64,000 bases of DNA from UBA830 sp002295635 (GTDB lineage Bacteria; Pseudomonadota; Alphaproteobacteria; MPNO01; UBA830): the NCBI GenBank assembly GCA_002295635.1, contig DBHK01000011.1, positions 1 to 64,000 on the forward strand, given 5' to 3'. This document shows, one piece after another, positions 9,169 to 17,117 of this stretch; the first letter of the stretch is position 1, and each line of letters begins with the position of its first letter. The translations under genes were made by a program, and so were the position numbers. Under the pieces are notes generated by a model. The model was not told the DNA's origin and did no database searches. It was given only the letters and a program-made list of their open reading frames with translations.

Positions 9169-10164
9169 TTAGTCGAATAATCTATTCATTAGTTTTTCAG
9201 CATTTTTCTTATAGATTTTGGCCTGTACGTCCTCTTCCAGTTCCATCCGTCTCAACGACTCGAAGGTTTCCGCGACAGGCGCGAACGGCGCGTCAGTCGA
9301 AAACAATACATGCTCGGGGCCGAAATAGTCGATCCCGGTAGGGAAAGCCGAGGACGAGCCAAACATGGCAGTATCGCCATAGAACATCCTAAAGTATTCA
9401 CCATGCGGGCGTTTAAGAGAAGAGAGCACCTCGGAATAATCCTCATTCGCCGTGCGTGCGCCCAATACCGACAGCCCGGCACCGACCCGTTCTTCAAAAT
9501 AGGGAATCATTCCTCCCAGGTGATGAGTCAGAATTTTGATTTTGGGATAGCGGTCAAAAAGACCCCACAACACAAGCCGCACCATTGCGACAGAGGTTTC
9601 GTATGGCCACCCAAGCGCCCACCAGATCTCGTAACGTGATTTTTCCTCTGCCATGTAGTCGGTCATATCGGAGGTACGCGCAGGATGCATCCAAATCGGT
9701 AAATCGTATTCCGCCATTGCTGCAAAAACCGGTTCGAAATCTGGATGGTCTAAGGGTCGACCACCAACATTGGTAAAAATTTGAACACCAACAGCGCCAA
9801 GGTCGCGTACTGAACGATGCAACTCTTCCATTGTTTCATCGATTGAGTGCATGGCTAGCGCGGCAACAAAACAGGGGAAACGATCCCTATTCTTTTCTAC
9901 TAATTCAGCCATGGCATCATTGCCGATGCGTGCCAGCTCAATACCCTGCTTCGGCGTCGTGACATCCTCAAGCGGCGGGTTTGGTAGCGAAATGATCTGG
10001 CGATAATCACCGAACGGGTCCATCGCCCGAAAGCGAACGTCTAGATCATGAACAGCGGCGACCGATTGCATACGCTTTCCGATATTACCTAACGAGGGCG
10101 CAATCTCGCCCATACGTTTGAAGAAATCCGCGGGAAATATGTGAGTGTAGATATCGATGTACAT
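9169..10164 (-). CDS. ACMSD-family amidohydrolase (metal-dependent decarboxylase or hydrolase)
   Basis: A 331-aa amidohydrolase-2 (ACMSD-like) TIM barrel. This family includes non-oxidative decarboxylases such as aminocarboxymuconate-semialdehyde, gamma-resorcylate and 3,6-dihydroxypicolinate decarboxylases. The C-terminal metal aspartate is visible in FSTDAPFAP and barrel histidines in IWMHPAR and ILTHHLGG. The first metal motif reads D-I-Y-T-H, with tyrosine replacing the usual first histidine; H7 remains. The ATG at 10164 is preferred because GGGGAGG sits just upstream and the family N-terminus (MYIDIYTHIFP) begins there; an extension to 10230 adds 22 unlikely residues. Confidence 0.85.
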   Translation of the reverse strand: MYIDIYTHIFPADFFKRMGEIAPSLGNIGKRMQSVAAVHDLDVRFRAMDPFGDYRQIISLPNPPLEDVTTPKQGIELARIGNDAMAELVEKNRDRFPCFVAALAMHSIDETMEELHRSVRDLGAVGVQIFTNVGGRPLDHPDFEPVFAAMAEYDLPIWMHPARTSDMTDYMAEEKSRYEIWWALGWPYETSVAMVRLVLWGLFDRYPKIKILTHHLGGMIPYFEERVGAGLSVLGARTANEDYSEVLSSLKRPHGEYFRMFYGDTAMFGSSSAFPTGIDYFGPEHVLFSTDAPFAPVAETFESLRRMELEEDVQAKIYKKNAEKLMNRLFD

Positions 10165-10280
10165 TATTCCTCCCCATATGCCATTTAAAAGAGTAACGCG
10201 TTTATGGAAATGAAACACTTCCCGCTGCAAAAAGTTCGCCCTAACTAATCTTCTTGTCTAGGTCCACGGGCTTCGAGAAT

Positions 10281-11285
10281 ATGCTACGCATAGACGGTGT
10301 GTCCGCCCTAAGGGACTGGAGAAATATGCATATCGCGGAGAAAAATAGGGCCTCCCTGCTCGATCCTCAAAAGTTCTGCGACCCTCTGACCACCGTCTCA
10401 GGAGATGTACGCGCGTCGGTATCACTGCGTAGTCTTAAGACACTATGGATCAATACAGGCACCCTATGCAATCTGACCTGTACCAACTGCTATATCGAAT
10501 CGAGTCCAACTAACGACCGACTAGTCTATGTTACAACAGCGGAAGTTATCGACTATCTGGATGAAATCGAGGCAAACAGCCTTGGTACAGAAGAAATTGG
10601 CTTCACCGGGGGTGAGCCTTTCATGAATCCTAATATCATCGATATCCTTGAAAAAACTCTAGAACGTGGGTTCCGTAGCCTAGTTCTTACCAATGCGATG
10701 CGACCTATGGCCAAAATGCAGAAGAGCCTGCTGCGCCTGCGCGAAACATACCAGGACCGGCTCGTGCTCAGAGTATCGATTGATCACTACGATCAGCTAT
10801 ATCACGAGATGGAACGAGGTAATCGTTCGTGGAAACCGACAATCGCCGGTCTCGTTTGGCTATCGAATAACGGTTTTACGCTCAAAGTCGCCGGCCGCAC
10901 ATTCTCAGAAGAAGATGAAGGGAGCTTGCGTCAAGGCTATGGAAGATTATTCAAATGTCTTGGCCTCAAATTGAACTCGCAGGACCCCCTAGACCTCGTG
11001 CTATTCCCGGAAATGGAAGAAACGACTGACATTCCAGAAATAACCACCTCCTGCTGGGAAGTTTTAAACGTCGCCCCCGACACGATGATGTGCGCGAACT
11101 CACGGATGGTGGTAAAGTACCGTGGCGCTGAAAAGCCCATGGTCGTACCTTGCACCCTGCTACCCTATGATAGGCGGTTTAATATGGGAGAAACACTCGC
11201 CGATGCCAAAGCCGACGTTCCACTGAACCACCCCCATTGTGCTAAGTTCTGCGTTCTGGGTGGAGGTACCTGCAGCACAGTTTAG
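10281..11285 (+). CDS. Radical SAM protein with Cys-rich C-terminus
   Basis: A 334-aa radical S-adenosylmethionine protein. The [4Fe-4S] motif is C63-x3-C67-x2-C70 (CNLTCTNCY), followed by GFTGGEPFMNP, the SAM-binding GGE motif. The C-terminal third has six further cysteines (TSCWEV, MMCAN, VPCTL, HCAKFC, GGTCST), suggesting a SPASM-like auxiliary cluster region. I do not recognise a characterised subfamily. A TTG start at 10254 would add nine residues; the ATG at 10281 is preferred. It diverges from the amidohydrolase gene. No short peptide substrate gene is visible next to it. Confidence 0.82.
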   Translation: MLRIDGVSALRDWRNMHIAEKNRASLLDPQKFCDPLTTVSGDVRASVSLRSLKTLWINTGTLCNLTCTNCYIESSPTNDRLVYVTTAEVIDYLDEIEANSLGTEEIGFTGGEPFMNPNIIDILEKTLERGFRSLVLTNAMRPMAKMQKSLLRLRETYQDRLVLRVSIDHYDQLYHEMERGNRSWKPTIAGLVWLSNNGFTLKVAGRTFSEEDEGSLRQGYGRLFKCLGLKLNSQDPLDLVLFPEMEETTDIPEITTSCWEVLNVAPDTMMCANSRMVVKYRGAEKPMVVPCTLLPYDRRFNMGETLADAKADVPLNHPHCAKFCVLGGGTCSTV

Positions 11286-11335
11286 ATCCCATTCGGGTGT
11301 TTCATAAACAAAATATAGATAAGCTGACTGATGTC

Positions 11336-12043
11336 CTATAGTCGTTTATCGAGCCACTTAAACATCTTCTTCATAGAATCCGCCGTTGCTGCGGCACGGT
11401 AACCTTGCGGGTTATGAAAATTTTGGAATGCGTGTCCGCAGCCATCATAACGGTGAAATTCATGATCGATATCCAGCTCTTTCAAACGTTCATCGATTTT
11501 GTCCACATCCGCGGGTGACGGGTTTTCATCGTCATTACCGAAGAATCCCAATGTTGCACCACGCAATTTCACAAGTCTATCGAAAGGCGATACGTGGCCG
11601 GATCCGAGTACCTTAAACATGTTACCACTGTAATAAGCGACGTTACACTTGAAGGCTCCAATCTCGGCGGCGCCCAGGAATGACACCCGCCCACCCATGC
11701 AGTGCCCCACAATACCCATTCGGTCACCATCAACCGATTCCAATCCCTGAAGTAACGAGACCGTTGCATTCAGGTCATTGAGTATCTCGTTGTCATCGAG
11801 GTTTTTTATAGACTCCCTCGTATCCTCGCCCGAGGGTCGGCGGTGATGCAGGTGTGGCGCGGCCGCGACGTATCCACTGCCGGCAAGGTCTTGAACGAAC
11901 CTAGTTGTCGCCGCGTCAAGACCAGTGCGATGATGAGCAACGACGATTGTTGGATACGGTCCCGACTCAGACGGCTCGTCGACAAAGACTTCCATGTCGG
12001 ACCCTTGAACGTTCAGTTTTTCCCAACGAGCATTCGATGGCAT
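11336..12043 (-). CDS. Dienelactone hydrolase family protein
   Basis: A 235-aa alpha/beta hydrolase of the dienelactone hydrolase (carboxymethylenebutenolidase) family. The nucleophile is cysteine C115 in GHCMGGR, as in true dienelactone hydrolases, with a likely Asp near residue 173 (FFGNDDENPSP) and His near 205 (GCGHAFQNF). In modified ortho-cleavage pathways this enzyme opens dienelactones to maleylacetate, which links it to the maleylacetate-reductase-like gene at 7922-8995. Many family members have other substrates. It is a single gene, convergent with the radical SAM gene. Confidence 0.88.
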   Translation of the reverse strand: MPSNARWEKLNVQGSDMEVFVDEPSESGPYPTIVVAHHRTGLDAATTRFVQDLAGSGYVAAAPHLHHRRPSGEDTRESIKNLDDNEILNDLNATVSLLQGLESVDGDRMGIVGHCMGGRVSFLGAAEIGAFKCNVAYYSGNMFKVLGSGHVSPFDRLVKLRGATLGFFGNDDENPSPADVDKIDERLKELDIDHEFHRYDGCGHAFQNFHNPQGYRAAATADSMKKMFKWLDKRL

Positions 12044-12505
12044 ATTGATCTCCCGTATAATCCGCAGTTCACCTTAGACGATGGTATTGGGAAATACGAC
12101 TGGGTAGCCGGCGCCCGGCTTAGTTCAACGCAATACGCGCGCGCTAATGCGAATTATGCCAATTTCGGTCTTTCCGGAGATTGCCGAGTAAAGGTATCGC
12201 GCCTATGCGGCCAAAAGTACCAACGCAAAGAATTTTGGCGAATGCGCACGGTTCATATCTTACGCCGCGCGCTACGCACGATATCGCCGATTCGTCTTCG
12301 AGAAAAATACTATAACGCCCCCCCCCGCAGGATCCACAGACCCTTTCAGAGGGGTGCATATTTGGGGAAAAATATAACTTCTCGAACCTTAAATTATAGC
12401 CGAAAACTGAGGGCGAACATATTGCGTTCGCTTGTCAGCGCCGATAATCTAGAATAGTTAGGTTCCGAACCAATTTGGGCTTAAAAACATAGTTTAGGAT
12501 GAAGG
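12044..12505. other. Intergenic region between divergent genes, about 460 bp
   Basis: No gene is supported here. It lies between the 5' ends of the dienelactone hydrolase (-) and an alpha/beta hydrolase (+), so both promoters should be in it. An open frame on the + strand from 11843 to 12457 is antisense to the dienelactone hydrolase gene for its first third and has no family-like sequence. A run of nine C residues at 12318-12326 stands out but has no obvious role. Confidence 0.55.
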
Positions 12506-12517
12506 GTGACCGGAATA

Positions 12518-13270
12518 ATGGAATTGCAGGGCTTGGACATCGAAGTCGTACGCAAGGGGTCTGGACAGCCGCTTTTGCTGCTCCACGGGGGCGGTGGCCC
12601 GACAGCGCAGATGCCATTTGCCGATCGATTAGCCGAAAAATTTGAGATCATAGCTCCTACCCATCCGGGATTTAACGGTAGTAAAATACCAAAGCATTTC
12701 ACTCGTATCGATGATCTGATCTACCTTTACCTAGACCTGCTCGATGTCTTGGACCTTACCGACGTAGTTTTAATGGGATTTTCCATGGGAGGCTGGACCG
12801 CGGCTGAGCTAGCGGTAGCAAATTCTAACCGGCTTTCACGGCTGTTTCTTGTAGATTCCGTGGGCGTAAAGGTAAACGGCCGAGAAGACCGAGATATCGC
12901 TGATGTGTTTGCTCTACCGGCCGATAAACTTGCCGAAATCATGTTCCATGATGTGTCACTAGCGCCCGATCCACAAGAAGTGCCGGACGAGCAGCTACAA
13001 ATCGTCGCGGGGAATCGAACTGCGCTGGGCGTCTACACGTGGGATCCCTATATGCACAACCCAAAGCTCCCGCATCGTCTACATAGGATTAAAATCCCCA
13101 CTCATTTCATTTGGGGTGCCAGTGACGGGTTGGTAACGCCAGAATACGGAACGAAGTTCTGCAACATGATTGAAGGGGCGACTATGACTGTGATAGAGGA
13201 AGCTGGTCACTCGCCTCAGATGGAGCAACCAGACCGGTTCGTTGACGCTGTGTTTGAATTGGCAGGGTAA
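12518..13270 (+). CDS. Alpha/beta-fold hydrolase
   Basis: A 250-aa alpha/beta hydrolase with oxyanion motif LLHGGGGP near residue 22, nucleophile S89 in MGFSMGGW and catalytic histidine in EAGHSPQMEQPD near the C-terminus. It resembles hydrolases of aromatic and ester catabolism, but no specific substrate can be named. A GTG at 12506 with GAAGG just upstream is an alternative start, adding four residues. It begins a same-strand run with two LLM oxidoreductases and a second hydrolase (to 16755) with short gaps, so it is probably part of one operon. Confidence 0.85.
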   Translation: MELQGLDIEVVRKGSGQPLLLLHGGGGPTAQMPFADRLAEKFEIIAPTHPGFNGSKIPKHFTRIDDLIYLYLDLLDVLDLTDVVLMGFSMGGWTAAELAVANSNRLSRLFLVDSVGVKVNGREDRDIADVFALPADKLAEIMFHDVSLAPDPQEVPDEQLQIVAGNRTALGVYTWDPYMHNPKLPHRLHRIKIPTHFIWGASDGLVTPEYGTKFCNMIEGATMTVIEEAGHSPQMEQPDRFVDAVFELAG

Positions 13271-13285
13271 TATAGGAGTAAGAAT

Positions 13286-14515
13286 ATGAAATCTTGGTGG
13301 TTTACCGAAGACTGTTATCCTCACCTGCCGGATGAAGATACATACCGATCTATACGTGTCGATTTGCCAAACCAACATTGCGATCCGGAAATCGCTTCAG
13401 ACCTTTACAACCGGTATCTTGATCTATGGTGCGCCTGCGACGAGATCGGACTCGGCATCATGCTTAATGAACATCACCAAACCGCGACCTGTATGGTACC
13501 TGCGGCGCCTATTATGCTTGGTATCTTGGCCCGCCAAACAAAAGAAGCTCGCCTCCTTATTTTGGGTAATCCACTACCAAACCGCAACCAGCCTGTCCGC
13601 GTGGCGGAGGAAATGGCACTGGTTGATGTAATCTCAAAGGGTCGCGTTGAGTGTGGGTTCGTCCGCAGTGTGCCCTACGAGGCAGCAGCAGCAAATATTA
13701 TGCCATATAGAGGATCTGATCGGATGTGGGAAGCCCACGACCTGATCCTGAAAGCATGGACTACACATGACGGTCCTTTCAATTTCGAGGGCGAGTGGTA
13801 TCACCACAGGCAAGTAAATATATGGCCTCGGCCGTATCAACAGCCGCATCCACCCGTCTGGATTACGATGGGAAGTAATGGTTCGGCTCGGCCCGTAGCG
13901 CAACATAAGCATATCGGTGCGGTTTTCCTCGCCGGCTATCCACGTATCCGGGACGTGTTTGACGGTTACCGAGAAGCATATCTGGAAGCGCATGGGGAGT
14001 ATGCGCCACTGGACCGGCTAGCCTATCTCGGACTTTGCTATATTGGTGAGAACGAACGCGAGGCTGAGGAGGGCGCTCGCAAGCTACTGTGGTACATGGA
14101 GTCCAATAAGGTCCCACCAGAATGGAGTAACCCCCCCGGTTATCATCCTCCCGCGGTATCCGCTAACGTAATGCGTGGCGTCACAGGTTCTGGCGTACCC
14201 ACAAAACCAACTCTGGAAGAGCAAATGGCGCGTGGCAATGTGTTCGCTGGCACACCAGACCAAGTATTTGAACAAATAAAGTCCTTCTGGGAGTATTCGG
14301 GCGGTTTCGGCCACATGTTGATGATGGGTCAGGCTGGATTCTTGTCAGACTCCGACGCACTGAAATCCATGACACTCTACAAGGAAGAGGTGGAACCTCG
14401 CCTAAAAGAATTAGAGGCGAATACTGATCCCGCCGAATTGTGGGAAAAGAGCAAAGCGGCTCCCGTCCGTGAGGGAATAGATCTTGGTAATTTTGCGCCG
14501 GAGTTTGTCCGGTAA
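13286..14515 (+). CDS. LLM class flavin-dependent oxidoreductase, paralogue 1
   Basis: A 409-aa luciferase-like monooxygenase. Recognisable segments are WWFTEDCYPHLP at the N-terminus, NEHHQTATCMVPAAPIMLG near residue 60, GNPLPNRNQPVRVAEEMA near 95 and RSVPYEAAAANI near 125. AGGAG eight bases upstream supports the start, 15 bp after the hydrolase stop. It is strikingly similar along its whole length to the next gene, so the pair arose by tandem duplication. The electron donor (FMNH2 or F420H2) and substrate cannot be assigned; no reductase is adjacent. Confidence 0.88.
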   Translation: MKSWWFTEDCYPHLPDEDTYRSIRVDLPNQHCDPEIASDLYNRYLDLWCACDEIGLGIMLNEHHQTATCMVPAAPIMLGILARQTKEARLLILGNPLPNRNQPVRVAEEMALVDVISKGRVECGFVRSVPYEAAAANIMPYRGSDRMWEAHDLILKAWTTHDGPFNFEGEWYHHRQVNIWPRPYQQPHPPVWITMGSNGSARPVAQHKHIGAVFLAGYPRIRDVFDGYREAYLEAHGEYAPLDRLAYLGLCYIGENEREAEEGARKLLWYMESNKVPPEWSNPPGYHPPAVSANVMRGVTGSGVPTKPTLEEQMARGNVFAGTPDQVFEQIKSFWEYSGGFGHMLMMGQAGFLSDSDALKSMTLYKEEVEPRLKELEANTDPAELWEKSKAAPVREGIDLGNFAPEFVR

Positions 14516-14630
14516 AGTTTTACGCCGACCGATAGCTTTCGCACCCCCTTTCCATTGGACCGATTTACGCTTGGAGTTCTAACTTTAGATGAATTAGCTT
14601 CGGCCCAAGCGACAAAGGGACGTAAATTAT

Positions 14631-15875
14631 ATGAACGACCTCAAAACCTGGTTCTTCACAGAGGACTGCTACCCCGATCTCCCGGATCAAGATACCTACG
14701 GGTCCATCCGTGTAGACCTACCAAACAAGTATTGTGAACCAGATAACGCGAGCCGACTATATAACCAGTATTTAGATATTTGGTGCGCAGCTGACGAAAT
14801 GGGTCTGGAAATTATGCTTAATGAGCATCACCAGACGGCCACTTGCATGGTGCCTGCAGCCCCCATAATGATGGGTATCTTGGCTCGACAGACCCAAAAT
14901 GCCAGACTTCTTATCCTTGGCAATCCCCTTCCTAACCGCAACCAGCCGGTTCGCGTGGCCGAGGAAATGGCTCTGATAGACGTCATTTCAAAAGGACGAG
15001 CCGAAGTTGGTTTTGTCCGCAGCGTTCCATACGAAGCGGCGGCGGCGAACATCCTGCCATATCGAGGGTCTGAACGACTATGGGAAGCTCACGACCTTAT
15101 TCTGAAAGCATGGACTACCCATGATGGGCCCTTTAATTTTGAAGGTGAATGGTATCATCATCGTCAAGTAAACATCTGGCCCCGCCCATACCAACAACCT
15201 CATCCACCGGTATGGATCACCGCAGGCAGCGCAGGTAGCACCTTGCCGGTTGCACAGAACAAACATGTGGCGGCTATTTTCTTGGCAGGTTATTCCAAGG
15301 TCCGGCCCATATTCGACGCTTACCGCAAGAATTATCTCGGTCTTCATGGCGAACATGCCCCTCTTGACCGTCTCGCTTATTGCGGACTGATATATGTGGG
15401 TGATGACGAGAAGGCAGCCGAAAATGGTGCTAACAAGATGATGTGGTATATGCAAGCCAACAAGGTAGCAGACCACTGGAAAAACCCACCCGGGTACCAT
15501 ACCCCTGCAGTCTCGGCAAATGTTCTGCGTGGGGCGCATGTTTCTGGCTCTGGTGCGGCCTACAGCACCGACTTGAAGGAACATATGCGTCGCGGCAACG
15601 TGTTTGCCGGAACACCCGATCAAGTATTCGAGCAAATCAAGGCTTTCTGGGAATATTCGGGCGGCTTCGGACATATGCTTATGATGGGACAGGCCGGCCA
15701 TATGACAGAAAAAGAGACGCTTCGTTCGATGACACTTTATAATGACGAGGTCTACCCGCGTCTGAAAGAACTCGCGAAGGGCTGGGACCCTGAAGCTATC
15801 GAGGAAAAACGTGCCGCGATGCCCGATAGAGATCATGCCGGTATCACCGAACTCGCGGTCGATTTTGTGAGGTAA
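14631..15875 (+). CDS. LLM class flavin-dependent oxidoreductase, paralogue 2
   Basis: A 414-aa paralogue of the preceding gene. It has matching segments throughout (WFFTEDCYPDLP, NEHHQTATCMVPAAPIMMG, RSVPYEAAAANI, and a shared central stretch with only minor changes). Differences cluster near residue 200 (AGSAGSTLPVAQNKH against MGSNGSARPVAQHKH) and at the C-terminus, which may reflect different substrates or partner subunits. AAAGGGA upstream supports the start. The 115-bp gap to paralogue 1 contains no gene. Two related subunits forming a heterodimer, as in LuxAB, is one possibility; two enzymes with separate substrates is another. Confidence 0.88.
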   Translation: MNDLKTWFFTEDCYPDLPDQDTYGSIRVDLPNKYCEPDNASRLYNQYLDIWCAADEMGLEIMLNEHHQTATCMVPAAPIMMGILARQTQNARLLILGNPLPNRNQPVRVAEEMALIDVISKGRAEVGFVRSVPYEAAAANILPYRGSERLWEAHDLILKAWTTHDGPFNFEGEWYHHRQVNIWPRPYQQPHPPVWITAGSAGSTLPVAQNKHVAAIFLAGYSKVRPIFDAYRKNYLGLHGEHAPLDRLAYCGLIYVGDDEKAAENGANKMMWYMQANKVADHWKNPPGYHTPAVSANVLRGAHVSGSGAAYSTDLKEHMRRGNVFAGTPDQVFEQIKAFWEYSGGFGHMLMMGQAGHMTEKETLRSMTLYNDEVYPRLKELAKGWDPEAIEEKRAAMPDRDHAGITELAVDFVR

Positions 15876-15888
15876 TCAGATCAAGCAG

Positions 15889-16755
15889 ATGATAGACATA
15901 GAATCCAAATATATCGAAGTCGATGGGATCCGAACCCATTATCTAGAAGCGGGTCCGAAGGGTGCGCCCACTGTAGGGCTCCTACATTCCGGTGAATTTG
16001 GTGGCTGCTCTGAAATTAGCTGGGAATACACTATCCCAGCACTGGCAGAGCATTTTCACGTGCTGGCAGCTGACTGGCTGGGCTTCGGACGCACTGATAA
16101 AATATACGATTTTGCAAATCAGCGAGCCCGGGTCTACAATCACATGGCTCGATTTTACGAGATCATGGGCGTGCAGGAGGCAGATTTTATAGGAAATTCG
16201 ATGGGCGGATCGAATCTCGCCCGCATGATAGCTGATCCACCACCACCGCTCCCCGTGCGTTCGGCCATTCTTTGCTCAGGAGGTGGCTTCACACCCCTTA
16301 CAGACGAACGCAAAGTACTCCTTGCTTACGATTGTTCCGATAATGCCATGAGTAGGCTGCTGCACGCGATGCTCCATGATCCGAAATGGGGAAATGACGA
16401 CGCCTATGTCGCAAAACGTCAAGAGGTCGCGTTGTTGCCGGGTGCATATGAAGTCGCTAGTGCGCCGCGACTTAAACGCCCCGAGCCGGAAACCGCCGAC
16501 GACATTCCATCAGCACAAAGTTTTGGCATTCCCGATAATACCGTCTACGAAAATGTAGAGGTCCCCGTTTTGATCATAGCAGGCGAAAATGACCCGCTAC
16601 GGGAACCGGGTTATTCTAATGATCTTGCCAACCGTATCCCGGACAACGAACACCATATCTTCGAAAGCTGTGGACACTGCCCCAATATCGAGCATGCCGA
16701 CAGGTTCAATGAACTTGCTATTGAGTTTCTGAAACGCGTACACAATCAGAACTAA
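15889..16755 (+). CDS. Alpha/beta hydrolase, meta-cleavage product hydrolase-like
   Basis: A 288-aa alpha/beta hydrolase with nucleophile S104 (IGNSMGGSN), a probable Asp near residue 236 (AGENDPL) and His in SCGHCPNIEHADRFN. The last motif resembles CGHW..EHADEFN of meta-cleavage product hydrolases such as BphD, which cleave C-C bonds of ring-opened aromatics. It follows LLM paralogue 2 by 13 bp with no strong ribosome-binding site, suggesting coupling. Function as a C-C hydrolase is likely but an esterase role cannot be excluded. Confidence 0.86.
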   Translation: MIDIESKYIEVDGIRTHYLEAGPKGAPTVGLLHSGEFGGCSEISWEYTIPALAEHFHVLAADWLGFGRTDKIYDFANQRARVYNHMARFYEIMGVQEADFIGNSMGGSNLARMIADPPPPLPVRSAILCSGGGFTPLTDERKVLLAYDCSDNAMSRLLHAMLHDPKWGNDDAYVAKRQEVALLPGAYEVASAPRLKRPEPETADDIPSAQSFGIPDNTVYENVEVPVLIIAGENDPLREPGYSNDLANRIPDNEHHIFESCGHCPNIEHADRFNELAIEFLKRVHNQN

Positions 16756-17117
16756 TTGAACAGTGTGCATTCCGTACCAAATAGTCTCGAAAATCAGAGC
16801 TTTGTAATGACCTCTGCGGGATAAATAGGGCACTATTAAAGTAATTTAATGACTGGAAATATGCGGGGTTACACCCGCTATTCCGGCTGCTTTACCGACT
16901 CTCGGAGTATCATCATTTTCCCACCTTTCCTGATTAAGGGATCGGTTCATAGCATTGTGTTTCTGTAGCTTTTTAAATGTAACCCATCCTATTTCCTTAT
17001 CGTCGATGTCTTCGGTAAACACGCTAATAATCACGCCGTAATGTCATCGATGATATCTTCTTGTATTCCAAATACAGGGTCTTGGCGGGTTCAATCAGAA
17101 TGCGTTAGTGTCCTGTT
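16756..17117. other. Intergenic region, about 360 bp
   Basis: No gene is supported. A short - strand open frame (16846-17034, 62 aa) lacks a credible start site and resembles nothing I know. An inverted repeat at 17062-17076 lies 41 bp before the acyl-CoA dehydrogenase start and may be an operator; it is listed separately. A promoter for the acyl-CoA dehydrogenase is expected here. Confidence 0.5.
17062..17076. promoter_or_regulatory. Inverted repeat, candidate operator
   Basis: TGTATT-CCA-AATACA is a perfect 6-3-6 dyad located 41 bp upstream of the acyl-CoA dehydrogenase ATG, a common place for a repressor site overlapping a promoter. A short dyad in AT-rich sequence can arise by chance and no regulator gene is nearby, so support is weak. 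Confidence 0.3.

Noticed and set aside
12318..12326. Run of nine C residues
   Set aside because: It lies in non-coding sequence and could be a simple homopolymer or an assembly artefact; no phase-variable gene is attached.
11843..12457. 204-aa open frame on the + strand
   Set aside because: It is partly antisense to the dienelactone hydrolase gene and the rest has no recognisable domain, ribosome-binding site or coding-like composition.
16846..17034. 62-aa - strand frame before the acyl-CoA dehydrogenase gene
   Set aside because: No ribosome-binding site and no recognisable sequence.
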